This document shows, piece after piece, positions 8,469 to 18,888 of a stretch of 34,990 nucleotides of DNA. The position numbers and the translations under genes are program-made. The notes beneath the pieces are model-generated. The model was not told the DNA's origin. It was given only the letters and a program-made list of their open reading frames with translations, and ran no database searches. The first letter of the stretch is position 1; every line of letters starts with the position of its first letter. The stretch covers positions 1 to 34,990 of the forward strand of contig VBHX01000187.1 of NCBI GenBank assembly GCA_005879945.1. Reading direction: 5' to 3'. The DNA is from Chloroflexota bacterium. Lineage in GTDB: Bacteria > Chloroflexota > Dormibacteria > Dormibacterales > Dormibacteraceae.

Positions 8469-8653
8469 CTAGGAGGCGCCCGCCGTGCCAGCGGCGAGAG
8501 CTGCGGTGGCCAGGTGGTCCCAGGCCGGGTGAAGGGTACGTCGGACTAGGAACGCATCGTTAGATGCGTGACGACGGCCGACGGGGGCCCCTGAGCCCGG
8601 AATGGGGCCGCATGGGCGACGCAGATCCGTCGATGGCACGGCGGGGGACTCCA
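8469..8653. promoter_or_regulatory. Structured 185-nt spacer between rpsS and rplV
   Basis: Junctions here are normally a few bases. The spacer holds ACGCATC-GTTA-GATGCGT (8552-8569), with outer arms CGTCG/CGACG (8539-8576), and GGCCCC/GGGGCC around 8585-8609. A 61-codon frame on the minus strand starts in the rpsS stop (TAATGG) and ends with TAG just before the rplV ATG. Its third-position GC is about 70%, by my count lower than the neighbouring genes, and I see no family. I therefore call it a leader/regulatory spacer rather than a gene. Confidence 0.4.
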
Positions 8654-8938
8654 TTACTTCAGGGCCGTCGACTTTTCGGTGTGCGTGCCGTGGCCGCGGA
8701 AGTGCCGCGTGGGCGCGAACTCACCGAGTCTGTGGCCGACCATGTTTTCGCTGATGAACACCGGCACATGCTTGCGGCCGTCGTGGACGCCGATCGTGTG
8801 CCCGACCATGTCGGGATAGATCACAGACGCACGGGCCCAGGTGCGGATCACCTTCTTCTCGCGCGTCGCGTTCATCTTGTCGATCTTGGCCTTCAGCGGA
8901 TCGCTGATGAACGGCCCTTTCTTGGTCGATCTAGTCAT
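8654..8938 (-). CDS. rpsS: 30S ribosomal protein S19
   Basis: S19 sits in the small-subunit head next to S13 and contacts the large subunit. The 94-aa product begins [20 protein letters not shown] and has the hallmark [20 protein letters not shown], then [17 protein letters not shown]. The ATG overlaps the rplB stop by one base (TAATG). Confidence 0.97.
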   Translation of the reverse strand: MTRSTKKGPFISDPLKAKIDKMNATREKKVIRTWARASVIYPDMVGHTIGVHDGRKHVPVFISENMVGHRLGEFAPTRHFRGHGTHTEKSTALK

Positions 8939-9780
8939 TACTTGGAGCGTCCCTTCTTTTCACGTCGCCGGATGATCAACTTGTTCGAAGCCTTCTTCGG
9001 CTTGCGCGTGCGGTAACCGAGCGCAGGCTTGCCCCAGGGCGTCTTCGGATTGCCACCGGGGCCGGTCTTCCCCTCACCGCCACCATGCGGGTGGTCGACG
9101 GGGTTCATCGTCGAGCCTCTGACCGTGGGCCGGACTCCCAGCCATCGGCTGCGTCCTGCCTTTCCGCCCGACTGATTCTCGTGCTCGATATTACCGACCT
9201 GGCCGACCGTGGCTTGACAGCGGACGTGGATCCGGCGCAGCTCGCCCGACGGCATCCTGATGACGGCGTAGTCGCCTTCCTTGGCGAGAAGCTGCGCGGA
9301 GGTGCCCGCTGATCTCACGAGCTGCCCGCCACGTCCGAGTGTTAGCTCGATGTTGTGCACGGTCGAGCCGACCGGGATCCTCGCCAACGGGAGGGCGTTG
9401 CCAATTCTTACTGGCGCCTCCTCCCCGCTTTCGATCGGGTCACCGACCTTCAGGCCCAGTGGCGCCAGGATGTAGCGCTTCTCGCCGTCCTTATAGCTGA
9501 TGAGCGCGATGCGGGCGCTGCGGTTGGGATCGTACTCGATGGTCGCGACCTTGCCCGCAATACCGAACTTGTCTCTCTTGAAGTCGATCTTTCGGTACAG
9601 CTTCCGGTAGCCGCCGCCCTGGTGGCGCGTTGTGATGCGGCCCTGGTTGTTGCGGCCGGCGTGGGTCGGCAAAGACTCGACGAGGCTCTTCTCCGGCTCT
9701 TGGGCCGTGACCTCGTCGAACCCGCTGATAGTCATAAAGCGGCGTCCGGGGCTGGTGGGCTTGAACTTTCTCAGTGGCAT
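8938..9780 (-). CDS. rplB: 50S ribosomal protein L2
   Basis: L2 is one of the most conserved large-subunit proteins and is needed for subunit joining and peptidyl-transferase activity. It has 280 aa. The N-terminus [20 protein letters not shown] is typical, the RNA-binding core includes [20 protein letters not shown], and the C-terminal [13 protein letters not shown] holds the conserved histidine loop, followed by [19 protein letters not shown]. The ATG lies 13 nt after the rplW stop. Confidence 0.98.
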   Translation of the reverse strand: MPLRKFKPTSPGRRFMTISGFDEVTAQEPEKSLVESLPTHAGRNNQGRITTRHQGGGYRKLYRKIDFKRDKFGIAGKVATIEYDPNRSARIALISYKDGEKRYILAPLGLKVGDPIESGEEAPVRIGNALPLARIPVGSTVHNIELTLGRGGQLVRSAGTSAQLLAKEGDYAVIRMPSGELRRIHVRCQATVGQVGNIEHENQSGGKAGRSRWLGVRPTVRGSTMNPVDHPHGGGEGKTGPGGNPKTPWGKPALGYRTRKPKKASNKLIIRRREKKGRSK

Positions 9781-9793
9781 TGTTGTTTCTCTT

Positions 9794-10108
9794 CTAGACG
9801 CTCCCGAACAACCCTTCGATCTTCTGGCCTTCGCCCAGCGTGACGATTGCCTTCTTCCAGCCGGCGGTGTGGCCGACCATGCCTCGTGAGCGCAAGTTGC
9901 GTCGGCTCTTGCCGCGCATGGTCACCGTGTTGACGTCCTTGACCCGGATGCCCTGGGATATGTACTGCTCCTCGAGGGCCTTCTTGATGTCGGTCTTGGA
10001 GGCGCTCGGGGCGACCTTGAACGTGTACCGACCCTGCGTGTAGAGCTGGTAGGTACGCTCGGTGATGACCGGGCCGATCACGATCTCGGAGGCATAGCGG
10101 GTGGTCAT
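9794..10108 (-). CDS. rplW: 50S ribosomal protein L23
   Basis: L23 is the exit-tunnel docking protein for trigger factor and SRP. It is hidden at the end of a 355-aa out-of-frame ORF in the track. The real start is ATG at 10108, overlapping the rplD TGA (ATGA), for 104 aa. It opens [20 protein letters not shown] and includes [20 protein letters not shown], then [16 protein letters not shown] and a C-terminal [18 protein letters not shown]. Confidence 0.96.
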   Translation of the reverse strand: MTTRYASEIVIGPVITERTYQLYTQGRYTFKVAPSASKTDIKKALEEQYISQGIRVKDVNTVTMRGKSRRNLRSRGMVGHTAGWKKAIVTLGEGQKIEGLFGSV

Positions 10109-10845
10109 TCTGCGTCGCCCCCTCCGCCGGTCGATGCCTTCGGGCGTTGCGGCCGGCTGAAGGTCTCCTCGAGCAGGTCCAGGCAGTCCTTGGCCAGCAA
10201 CAGGTAGGTATGGGAGAAGAGGTCGCGGATGTTGAGGTTGCGGGCAAGGATGATCTTGACGCCGGACAGGTTCTCGAACGAGCGGGTCACGACCAGGTTC
10301 GGGGCGGGCAGGACGACCAGCGTTGTGTCGTCGAAACCGATGGCCTCCATGAGGTCTGCAGCTTCTTTCGTGCGAGGCTCCTGGATGGCGAACCCGTCGA
10401 TGACCCTGACCCGGCCTTCGGTGGCCTTCTGGCTCAGCGCGCTGCGCAGGGCGAGGCGGCGCATTTGCTTGGGCATGCGCTTCGCGAAGCTGCGCGGATG
10501 AGGCCCAAAGACGACGGCGCCGCCCTTCATGGATGGCTCTCTTGTTGATCCGTGACGCGCACGGCCGGTGCCCTTCTGCCGGTACGGCTTGGCGCCACCG
10601 CCTGAGACGGTGGCGCGGGTCTTGGTCGAGGCGGTGCCCTGCCGGGCGTTGGCCATCTGGCGCACGAACGCCTGGTGCATCACGGGCGTGTTCAGCTTCT
10701 CGGCGAAGATGACCTTGGGCAGCTTGACCTCGCCATTGCGCGCGCCCGCGGAGTCGAACAGAGGGGCGTCCAGGTGGTCGGCCTCCTTGCGAGTCGTTGT
10801 GGCCTTCTTCGTGGCGGTCTTGGTTGCGGTTTTTCGTTCCGCCAT
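10105..10845 (-). CDS. rplD: 50S ribosomal protein L4
   Basis: L4 extends a loop into the exit tunnel and in E. coli autoregulates the S10 operon. The tunnel loop is visible as RQGTASTKTRATVSGGGAKP then YRQKGTGRARHGSTREPSMK. The globular part ends KIILARNLNIRDLFSHTYLL and so on. The product has 246 aa. About 25 N-terminal residues (MAERKTATKTATKKATTTRK) form a Lys/Thr/Ala-rich extension. The ATG at 10845 lies downstream of a palindromic element in an 80-nt gap after the rplC remnant. Confidence 0.96.
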   Translation of the reverse strand: MAERKTATKTATKKATTTRKEADHLDAPLFDSAGARNGEVKLPKVIFAEKLNTPVMHQAFVRQMANARQGTASTKTRATVSGGGAKPYRQKGTGRARHGSTREPSMKGGAVVFGPHPRSFAKRMPKQMRRLALRSALSQKATEGRVRVIDGFAIQEPRTKEAADLMEAIGFDDTTLVVLPAPNLVVTRSFENLSGVKIILARNLNIRDLFSHTYLLLAKDCLDLLEETFSRPQRPKASTGGGGDAE

Positions 10846-10863
10846 CAGGACGGGCCCCCAACC

Positions 10864-10921
10864 GGGGTTCCCGCGAAATCGAAGATTTCGTGGGGTGGGA
10901 ATAATCGAAGATTTTTTGGGG
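10864..10921. repeat. Palindromic element copy between rplC and rplD
   Basis: GGGGTTCCCGCGAAATCGAA then GATTTCGTGGGG forms an AAATC/GATTT hairpin (10864-10895). It is followed by a degenerate partial second copy (AATCGAAGATTTTTTGGGG at 10903-10921), so the unit is partly tandem. The element fills most of the 80-nt rplC-rplD gap; most other junctions here are only a few bases. Confidence 0.65.
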
Positions 10922-10925
10922 TCAT

Positions 10926-11515
10926 TCAGACCTTTCTCCCGGTCGGCTTGCCCGCGGGACCCTTCAGTCTCTGCTTCTTCGTGGATTGGCGTACAAGTAC
11001 GAGCGCACCTTTCGCGCCGGGCACACCGCCCCTGACGAGGATCAGATTTCGCTCGGGGTCGACGCGAACGACCTTGTACGCACGCGCGGTGCGCCCGGCT
11101 GGCGTACGTTCATCGAGCCGTGCGACTCGGGGCCGCGGCTGAACTTGTGCCTCTTGACCAGGCCCTGGAATCCCTTGCCTTTGCTTGTTGCCGTCACGTC
11201 GACAAGCTCGCCGGCGGCAAAGATCTCCGCCTTGAGCTCTTGTCCCGCCTCGAGTCCGTCGTAACCGCGAATTTCGACCACGTGTCGGTACGGCTCGAAG
11301 CCGGCCTTCTTGAACTCGCCGATGATCGGCTTGGTGAGCTTGCTTTCTTTCGTCGATTCAAAGGCGATACGTGCGGCCGAGTAGCCGTCCTTCTCCGTGG
11401 TCCGCAGCCCGAGCACGCGGCACGGGCCCGCTTCGAGCACGGTCACCGCCGACGTCGTGCCGTCGGCGTTGAACAACTGCGCCATACCGAGCTTCCGCGC
11501 CAGCAGACCCTTCAT
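10926..11515 (-). pseudogene. rplC: 50S ribosomal protein L3, interrupted by internal deletion and frameshift
   Basis: L3 nucleates large-subunit assembly and reaches toward the peptidyl-transferase centre. From the ATG at 11515 the frame reads MKGLLARKLGMAQLFNADGT to the conserved FSRGPESHGSMNVRQPG, then leaves the family (APRVRTRSFASTPSEI) and stops at 11042. The authentic L3 C-terminus is present in another frame: AYKVVRVDPERNLILVRGGV, then PGAKGALVLVRQ and a basic tail, ending TGA at 10926. The piece normally between them (about 28-30 residues, GSIGA...GRVFKG...MAGRMG) is absent. A plain frameshift would not remove it, so this is a deletion of length 1 mod 3. L3 is essential, so an assembly or sequencing error is as likely as a true lesion with a second copy elsewhere. 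Confidence 0.85.
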
Positions 11516-11516
11516 A

Positions 11517-11822
11517 TCAGCTCTTGATCTCGATGCTGACGCCGGCCGGCAGGCTGAGGCGCTGGAGAGCGTCGACTACGCGCGGGTTGAAATCGAGGAT
11601 GTCGACCACCCGTTTGTGGGTGCGCATCTCGAACTGCTCGCGCGAGTCCTTGTCAATGAAGGGCGAGCGGATCACGGTGAGCTTCGCGATCTCGGTTGGA
11701 AGCGGAATCGGGCCCGCGGTGCGCGCGTTAGCTCGGCGGGCGGTGTCGATGATCTTGTCCGCCGCCTGATCCAGCACACGGTGGTCGTAGGCCTTGAGCC
11801 GGATCCGAATCTTCTGCGCCAC
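11517..11822 (-). CDS. rpsJ: 30S ribosomal protein S10
   Basis: S10 is in the small-subunit head and doubles in some bacteria as the NusE antitermination factor. The 101-aa product is canonical: [40 protein letters not shown], then [20 protein letters not shown] and ending [11 protein letters not shown]. The start is GTG at 11822, preceded by GGGGAGAGGGA. It follows tuf by 26 nt and precedes rplC by 1 nt. Confidence 0.97.
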   Translation of the reverse strand: MAQKIRIRLKAYDHRVLDQAADKIIDTARRANARTAGPIPLPTEIAKLTVIRSPFIDKDSREQFEMRTHKRVVDILDFNPRVVDALQRLSLPAGVSIEIKS

Positions 11823-11848
11823 TACTAGGTCCCTCTCCCCTTTTACTT

Positions 11849-13036
11849 CTACTTAACTACTTCGGTGGCGACGCCGGCGCCCACGGTCTTGCCGCCCTCG
11901 CGGATGGCAAAGCGGAGGCCGGGCTCGATCGCGATGGGCTCACCGAGGGTGATATCCATCTCGACGTTGTCGCCGGGCATGACCATCTCGACGCCTTCCG
12001 GGAGCTTGACCTCGCCGGTGACGTCGGTGGTGCGCATATAGAACTGCGGGCGGTAGCCCGTGAGGAACGGCGTATGCCGGCCGCCCTCTTCCTTGGTCAG
12101 GACGTAGACCTGGGCCTTGAAGTTCGTGTGAGGCTTGATGGAGCCGGGCTTCGCCAGCACCTGGCCGCGCACGACATCCTCGCGCTTGATGCCGCGAATA
12201 AGCGTGCCGACGTTGTCGCCGGCCTGGCACTCGTCCATGTCCTTGTGGAACATCTCGATCGCGGTGACCACGGTCTTGGTGCTGTTCGGGTGGATGCCGA
12301 CGATCTCGACTTCCTCGTTCCTCTTGAGCCGGCCGCGCTCCACCCTTCCGGTGGTCACGGTGCCGCGACCTTCGATCGTGAACACGTCCTCGATCGGCAT
12401 CAAGAACGGCTTATCGACCGGCCGCTCGGGCTCGGGGATGTAGGTGTCGACCGCGTCCATCAGCTCGAGGATCTTGGGCGTCCACTCGGGGTCGCCCTCG
12501 AGCGCCTTGAGCGCGGAGATGCGGACGATGGGGATGTCGTCGCCGGGGTACTCGTACTTGCTGAGCAGCTCACGGAGGTCGAGCTCTACGAGCTCGATGA
12601 ACTCCTTGTCGTCGACCATGTCGCACTTGTTGAGCGCGACGACGAGCGAGGGCACGTTGACCTGGCGCGCCAGGATGATGTGCTCGCGGGTCTGCGGCAT
12701 GGCGCCGTCATTGGCGGCCACGACGAGGATCGCGCCGTCCATCTGGGCGGCGCCGGTGATCATGTTCTTGATGTAGTCCTGGTGCCCCGGGCAGTCCACG
12801 TGCGCGTAGTGGCGCTTCTCCGTCTCGTACTCCACGTGTGTGATCGAGATCGTGATGCCGCGGGCCTTCTCCTCAGGTGCCTTGTCGATCCGGTCGAAGG
12901 GCGTGTACTCCGCCAATCCCTTCTCCGACAGCACCTTCGTGATCGCGGCCGTCAACGTCGTCTTGCCGTGGTCGATGTGACCGATCGTCCCGACGTTGAG
13001 GTGCGGCTTGGTCCGCACGAACTTCTTCTTCGCCAC
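11849..13036 (-). CDS. tuf: Elongation factor Tu
   Basis: EF-Tu is the GTPase that delivers aminoacyl-tRNA to the ribosomal A site. It has 395 aa, a normal length. The P-loop is GHIDHGKT at residues 19-26; the switch [10 protein letters not shown] has the catalytic histidine and NKCD is the guanine-specificity motif. Domains II and III follow ([28 protein letters not shown]). The start is GTG at 13036 with an excellent GGAGG 5 nt upstream, the clearest Shine-Dalgarno in the window. It lies 12 nt after fusA. Confidence 0.98.
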   Translation of the reverse strand: MAKKKFVRTKPHLNVGTIGHIDHGKTTLTAAITKVLSEKGLAEYTPFDRIDKAPEEKARGITISITHVEYETEKRHYAHVDCPGHQDYIKNMITGAAQMDGAILVVAANDGAMPQTREHIILARQVNVPSLVVALNKCDMVDDKEFIELVELDLRELLSKYEYPGDDIPIVRISALKALEGDPEWTPKILELMDAVDTYIPEPERPVDKPFLMPIEDVFTIEGRGTVTTGRVERGRLKRNEEVEIVGIHPNSTKTVVTAIEMFHKDMDECQAGDNVGTLIRGIKREDVVRGQVLAKPGSIKPHTNFKAQVYVLTKEEGGRHTPFLTGYRPQFYMRTTDVTGEVKLPEGVEMVMPGDNVEMDITLGEPIAIEPGLRFAIREGGKTVGAGVATEVVK

Positions 13037-13048
13037 TGTTTCCTCCTA

Positions 13049-15157
<2,109 letters not shown>

Positions 15158-15165
15158 CTCTCTAA

Positions 15166-15636
15166 TCAGTACCGGAAGTGGGAGAAAGCCTTGTTGCTTT
15201 CCGCCATCCGATGGGTTTCTTCCTTGCGCTTGACCGCCCCGCCCGTGTTCTGGGCCGCGTCGAGGATCTCGAACGCAAGCTTCTCGGACATGCTCTTCCC
15301 GCCGCGCTGGCGCGCGAAACGAACGATCCAGCGGCGCGCGAGCGCGAGCCGGCGCTCCGGGCGAATCTCGACCGGGACCTGGTACGTGGCGCCACCGACA
15401 CGGCGCGGCTTCACCTCGAGCAAAGGCGTCGCGTTGCGAAGCGCCGACTCGAACACCTCGAGCGGCTCCTTCTTGGCCTGCTTGCTCGCCCGCGAAAGGG
15501 CCTCGTAGACCACCCGCTCGGCGGTCGAGCGCTTGCCTCGGCTCATGACCACGTTCACGAACTTGGCGATCGCCTCCGACTGGTAGACCGGGTCGGGCGC
15601 GATGACACGCTTGACTGGACGGCTGCGGCGAGGCAT
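15166..15636 (-). CDS. rpsG: 30S ribosomal protein S7
   Basis: S7 nucleates assembly of the 16S rRNA 3' domain and lines the E site. The 156-aa product opens [20 protein letters not shown] and has the hallmark [20 protein letters not shown], then [20 protein letters not shown] and [17 protein letters not shown]. The ATG at 15636 overlaps a TGA (TGATG) that ends the relic of an rpsL-like tail. The 173-aa track version adds out-of-family residues from the repeat-containing gap. Confidence 0.96.
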   Translation of the reverse strand: MPRRSRPVKRVIAPDPVYQSEAIAKFVNVVMSRGKRSTAERVVYEALSRASKQAKKEPLEVFESALRNATPLLEVKPRRVGGATYQVPVEIRPERRLALARRWIVRFARQRGGKSMSEKLAFEILDAAQNTGGAVKRKEETHRMAESNKAFSHFRY

Positions 15637-15680
15637 CAGGCTGCCGCCTTGCTCTTTTCCCGCTTGGCGCCGTACTTTCC
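15636..15680 (-). pseudogene. Relic of a second rpsL 3' end, overlapping the rpsG start
   Basis: On the minus strand, just upstream of rpsG, a frame reads [14 protein letters not shown] and then stops with a TGA that overlaps the rpsG ATG. The functional rpsL, ending about 90 nt earlier, finishes [13 protein letters not shown]. The two DNA copies match closely over AAGTACGG.GC.AAGCGGGA.AAG, differing mainly at third positions. The downstream copy resembles the ancestral stop/start overlap of rpsL-rpsG. A palindromic element (15681-15715) lies between the two copies. Confidence 0.75.
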
Positions 15681-15715
15681 ACCCCACGAAATCTGGCGAT
15701 TTCGCGGGGACCCCG
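15681..15715. repeat. Palindromic element copy between rpsL and the relic tail
   Basis: ACCCCACGAAATC-TGGC-GATTTCGCGGGGACCCCG. The GAAATC/GATTTC stem is extended by CCCC/GGGG and by TTTCC (15676-15680) pairing with GGAAA (15715-15719), making a long hairpin. Its edge CGCGGGGACCCC is the same as in the rpsC copy. Confidence 0.75.
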
Positions 15716-15729
15716 GAAACGTTCGCAGG

Positions 15730-16113
15730 TTACGCAACTTTTGCCTTCTCCCGCTTTGCCCCGTACTTACTGCGTGCCTTCTTGCGGTTCTTGGTGCCGG
15801 CTGTGTCCAGGGTTCCGCGGATGATGTGGTAGCGGACGCCAGGCAGGTCCTTGACGCGGCCGCCGCGGATGAGCACGACTGAGTGCTCCTGGAGGTTGTG
15901 GCCGATGCCGGGGATGTAGGCGGTGACCTCGATCCCGGTGGTCAGCCGGACGCGGGCGACCTTGCGGAGCGCCGAGTTCGGCTTCTTGGGTGTCTGGGTA
16001 TAAACGCGCACGCAGACTCCCCGCCTCTGCGGTGAGCCCTTGAGTGCCGGCGCCTTAGACTTCGCTCTTGCCGCGCGGCGCCCGATGCGGACAAGCTGCT
16101 GGATGGTGGGCAA
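15730..16113 (-). CDS. rpsL: 30S ribosomal protein S12
   Basis: S12 is the decoding-centre protein that sets accuracy and is the classical site of streptomycin-resistance mutations. I start at the TTG at 16113 ([20 protein letters not shown]), which has AGGAG 6 nt upstream, giving 127 aa; the track's ATG at 16239 lies in the divergent methyltransferase. Motifs: [20 protein letters not shown] and [17 protein letters not shown]. The two streptomycin-site lysines (in TPKKPN and GRVKDLPG) are wild type, as is the aspartate modified by RimO in other bacteria. It ends [12 protein letters not shown], with a duplicate of that tail downstream. Confidence 0.96.
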   Translation of the reverse strand: MPTIQQLVRIGRRAARAKSKAPALKGSPQRRGVCVRVYTQTPKKPNSALRKVARVRLTTGIEVTAYIPGIGHNLQEHSVVLIRGGRVKDLPGVRYHIIRGTLDTAGTKNRKKARSKYGAKREKAKVA

Positions 16114-16172
16114 ACGGTTCTCCTGAATACGGTTCGATTCCCACGCGGCAATAGCCGATTGGGCGACAAACG

Positions 16173-16817
16173 ATGAGTATACCCAAAAATCAGCCCCCCA
16201 AAGCCGGCCGGCGAACGAGCCACTACTTCGACCCGACACCCGCCGCAGCCTCCAAACCCCGCTCGGTTTTCCTTCACCTGCCGGGCCTCGACCTGGAGCT
16301 GCAGGCGGACAGAGGCGTTTTCGGGTCCCGAGGCATCGACATCGGCACCCTCTCCCTGCTTCGGGAGGCGCCGGCTCCGCCTTCGGCGGGTGACATCCTC
16401 GACCTCGGCTCCGGCTACGGCCCGATCGCGCTCGCGCTCGCCAAGCAGGCGCCCGAGGCGCGGGTTTGGGCGGTCGACGTCAACGAGCGGGCCCTGGAGC
16501 TGACGCGGGTGAACGCCCGCACGGCCGGCACCGCCAACGTGACCGCCTGCCTCCCGGACGAGGTACCAGCGGGCACCCGGTTCGCGGCCATCTACTCCAA
16601 CCCGCCGGTGCGGGTCGGCAAGGCCCCGCTGCACGAGTTGCTCCTCCGGTGGCTGCCGCGCCTCGAGCCTGGCGCATGCGCCTACCTCGTCGTACAACGC
16701 AACCTGGGGTCGGACAGCCTGGCCGCGTGGCTGGCGACCCAGGGCTATGAGGTCAAGCGGATCAAGTCCAAAAAGGGCTACCGCATCCTCGAAGTGTCTC
16801 CGCGAACCGCGAGCTGA
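16173..16817 (+). CDS. RsmC-like class I SAM-dependent methyltransferase
   Basis: This is a 214-aa small methyltransferase of the MTS family (as in the catalytic half of RsmC, which makes m2G1207 in 16S rRNA, and Bacillus YbxB). Motif I is [16 protein letters not shown] at residues 75-90, motif [18 protein letters not shown] follows, and the substrate motif SNPPVRVGK (142-150) corresponds to the NPPF motif of N2-guanine methyltransferases with F replaced by V. The family usually continues FHxG after NPP; here it is RVGK. YbxB also lies next to rpoB in Bacillus, so the location fits a ribosome-related role. It diverges from rpsL. Confidence 0.8.
   Translation: MSIPKNQPPKAGRRTSHYFDPTPAAASKPRSVFLHLPGLDLELQADRGVFGSRGIDIGTLSLLREAPAPPSAGDILDLGSGYGPIALALAKQAPEARVWAVDVNERALELTRVNARTAGTANVTACLPDEVPAGTRFAAIYSNPPVRVGKAPLHELLLRWLPRLEPGACAYLVVQRNLGSDSLAAWLATQGYEVKRIKSKKGYRILEVSPRTAS
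16176..16181 (-). promoter_or_regulatory. Candidate -10 box for the rpsL operon
   Basis: TATACT on the minus strand, about 63 nt upstream of the rpsL TTG, would give a leader of about 55 nt. I see no good -35 at 16-18 nt. The box overlaps the first codons of the divergent methyltransferase gene, so the two transcription units would share only 59 bp between start codons. Confidence 0.35.
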
Positions 16818-16823
16818 GTCGGC

Positions 16824-16851
16824 GAGTTTGAGCGAACCTATACTCAAACTC
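16824..16851. promoter_or_regulatory. 9-bp inverted repeat overlapping a TATACT box upstream of oppD
   Basis: GAGTTTGAG and CTCAAACTC form perfect arms separated by 10 nt. A TATACT at 16839-16844 lies across the right half, with the oppD TTG only 8 nt beyond the repeat. If TATACT is the -10, the mRNA is nearly leaderless and the repeat would be a repressor operator over the promoter. I see no clear -35. Operator function is inference. Confidence 0.4.
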
Positions 16852-16858
16852 CACACGC

Positions 16859-17878
16859 TTGGCGACACCAGTCCTTGAGATCGACGACCTGAGGACCTAC
16901 ATACGGCAGCGCAACAGCGTCGTGCGCGCGGTAGACGGTGTGTCGCTCAGGGTCGACCAGGGCGAAACCCTGGGGCTGGTCGGCGAGTCCGGCTGCGGCA
17001 AGAGCATGACCGCGATGTCGATCATGAAGCTCCTGCCCAATGGCGGCTACATCGCCGGTGGTTCGATCCGGCTCGGCGGCGTCGACATCGTCTCGCTCGA
17101 CGAGGACGACATGCGGAAGGTACGAGGCAACGAAGTGGCGGTCATCTTCCAGGACCCGATGACGTCGCTCAACCCGACGATGACCATCGGGAACCAGATC
17201 GCCGAGACCCTGCGCATCCACCGCGGCTGGAACTCCGCCCAAGCGCTGACTCGCGCCGGCGAGGTGCTCGGTGTGGTGGGCATGCCGAAACCAAAAGAAC
17301 GCCTCCACCAGTACCCGCACCAGCTGTCCGGAGGTCTCCGGCAGCGCGTCATGATCGCCATGGCCCTCGCCTGCGAGCCCAAGCTGCTGATCGCGGACGA
17401 GCCCACAACCGCGCTGGACGTGACCATCCAGGCGCAGATCCTGACCCTGCTCGACAGCCTGAAGCGAGAGTTCAAGATGGCGATCCTGCTGATCACCCAC
17501 GACCTGGGCGTCATCGCCGGCCGCGCCGACCGGGTGAGCGTGATGTACGCCGGCAAGATCGTCGAGAAAGCGCCGATCGACCGTCTCTTTGCGAACACTC
17601 ATCACCCTTACTCGGAGGCCCTCCTGCAATCGATCCCAAAGCCGGACCAGGACCAGTCCGAGGCGCTGTACAGCATCCCGGGCATTCCTCCGGATCTCAC
17701 CAAGCCGCCCACCGCCTGCCGCTTCCACCCGCGGTGCCGCTACGCCACAGACGAATGCAAGCGCCTGGAGCCCAGGCTCGACGGCGACGACTCCGAGCAT
17801 ATGTACGCCTGCTACCACCCGGTGGGCGGCGCGCGACCCAGCCGCGGGATCCCAGTCGAGGCGTCGCTCGCCGGATGA
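16859..17878 (+). CDS. oppD: Oligopeptide/dipeptide ABC transporter ATPase (OppD/DppD type)
   Basis: One of two cytoplasmic ATPases powering an Opp/Dpp-type peptide importer. It is 339 aa from a TTG at 16859; no Shine-Dalgarno is visible and no nearer start exists. Walker A is GESGCGKS (residues 43-50), the Q-loop is FQDPMTSLNP, the signature is LSGGLRQR (usually LSGGMRQR), Walker B is LLIADEPTTALD, and the H-loop is ITHD. The C-terminal oligopeptide domain has the cysteine pattern CRFHPRC, C, C, reported to bind Fe-S in DppD homologues. Its stop overlaps the oppF start (ATGA). Confidence 0.93.
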   Translation: MATPVLEIDDLRTYIRQRNSVVRAVDGVSLRVDQGETLGLVGESGCGKSMTAMSIMKLLPNGGYIAGGSIRLGGVDIVSLDEDDMRKVRGNEVAVIFQDPMTSLNPTMTIGNQIAETLRIHRGWNSAQALTRAGEVLGVVGMPKPKERLHQYPHQLSGGLRQRVMIAMALACEPKLLIADEPTTALDVTIQAQILTLLDSLKREFKMAILLITHDLGVIAGRADRVSVMYAGKIVEKAPIDRLFANTHHPYSEALLQSIPKPDQDQSEALYSIPGIPPDLTKPPTACRFHPRCRYATDECKRLEPRLDGDDSEHMYACYHPVGGARPSRGIPVEASLAG

Positions 17879-18888
17879 GCGTCGATGGGGCGCTCGTAGA
17901 CATCCGGCACGTAGTCAAAGAGTTCGCGGTCACGCGGGGCGCGATCCTCCAGCGGCGAATCGGGAGCGTAAAGGCGGTGTCGGACATCTCGCTGTCCATC
18001 CGCAAGGGCGAGACCTTCGGCCTCGTCGGCGAGTCTGGCTGCGGCAAGACAACCCTTGGGCGGCTCGTGGTCGCCCTGGAGAAGCCCGATTCGGGAGAGA
18101 TCTGGTTCGATGGTGACGACCTCTCGAAGCTCAACCACCGTCAGCTTCGCGCGAAGCGCAAGGCGATGCAGCTGATGTTCCAGGACCCTTACTCCTCGCT
18201 GGACCCCCGCATGAGGGTCAGCGACATCCTCGCCGAGCCGCTCGTCATCCACCACTACGGCAACCGCGAGAAGCGGCGGGACAAGGTGGTCGAGCTGCTG
18301 AAAGAGGTCGGCCTCAGCCCCAAGGCGGTCGAGCGTTACCCGCACGAGTTCTCCGGCGGCCAGCGGCAGCGACTCGGCCTCGCCCGAGCGCTGGCCTTGA
18401 GCCCGCGGCTGATCGTCGCCGACGAGCCGGTGTCAGCCCTGGATGTCTCGATCCGCTCGCAAATCCTCAACCTGATGAACCGGCTCCAGAAAACCCACGA
18501 GCTGACGTACATCGTCATCTCCCATGACCTCTCCGTGATCCGCTACGTGTCGGATCGGATCGGGGTCATGTACCTCGGCAAGCTGGTCGAGGTCGGGCCG
18601 GCCCAGGCCGTCTACAACCACCCGGCGCACCCATACACGCAGGGCCTGCTGAGCTCAGTGCCGGTTCCCGACCCTGTCCTGGAGCGAGCGAAGGTCAAGA
18701 TGATTCCCCACGGCGAGCTGCCGTCGCCCATGAATCCGCCGTCGGGGTGCCGGTTCCGCACTCGGTGCCCGCGGGCGAAGGACATCTGCGCCGAAGTCGA
18801 GCCCAAGCTCAGGCTGTTCGAGACCGGGCAGATGGCCGCATGCCATTTCCCGCTCGAGAACGCGGCCGCTAACGGCGCTGAAGCCTGA
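17875..18888 (+). CDS. oppF: Oligopeptide/dipeptide ABC transporter ATPase (OppF/DppF type)
   Basis: The second ATPase of the importer, 337 aa from the ATG at 17875, which overlaps oppD by 4 nt; the track start at 17734 lies inside oppD. Walker A is GESGCGKTTLGRLVV, the Q-loop FQDPYSSLDP is the OppF-type sequence, the signature is FSGGQRQRLGLARAL, and Walker B is LIVADEPVSALD. The C-terminal cysteine domain is CRFRTRCPRAKDICAEVEP. The 3' end overlaps the convergent oppC by 20 nt. The N-terminus has the OppF-type insert RGAILQRRIGSVKAV. Confidence 0.93.
   Translation: MSVDGALVDIRHVVKEFAVTRGAILQRRIGSVKAVSDISLSIRKGETFGLVGESGCGKTTLGRLVVALEKPDSGEIWFDGDDLSKLNHRQLRAKRKAMQLMFQDPYSSLDPRMRVSDILAEPLVIHHYGNREKRRDKVVELLKEVGLSPKAVERYPHEFSGGQRQRLGLARALALSPRLIVADEPVSALDVSIRSQILNLMNRLQKTHELTYIVISHDLSVIRYVSDRIGVMYLGKLVEVGPAQAVYNHPAHPYTQGLLSSVPVPDPVLERAKVKMIPHGELPSPMNPPSGCRFRTRCPRAKDICAEVEPKLRLFETGQMAACHFPLENAAANGAEA

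Noticed and set aside
9794-10861. 355-aa minus-strand ORF as a single protein
   Set aside because: Only its last 104 residues (L23) are real; the remainder is an out-of-frame reading of rplD.
11042-11110. Programmed ribosomal frameshift in rplC
   Set aside because: No slippery site is visible, and about 30 conserved residues are missing, which a frameshift alone cannot restore.
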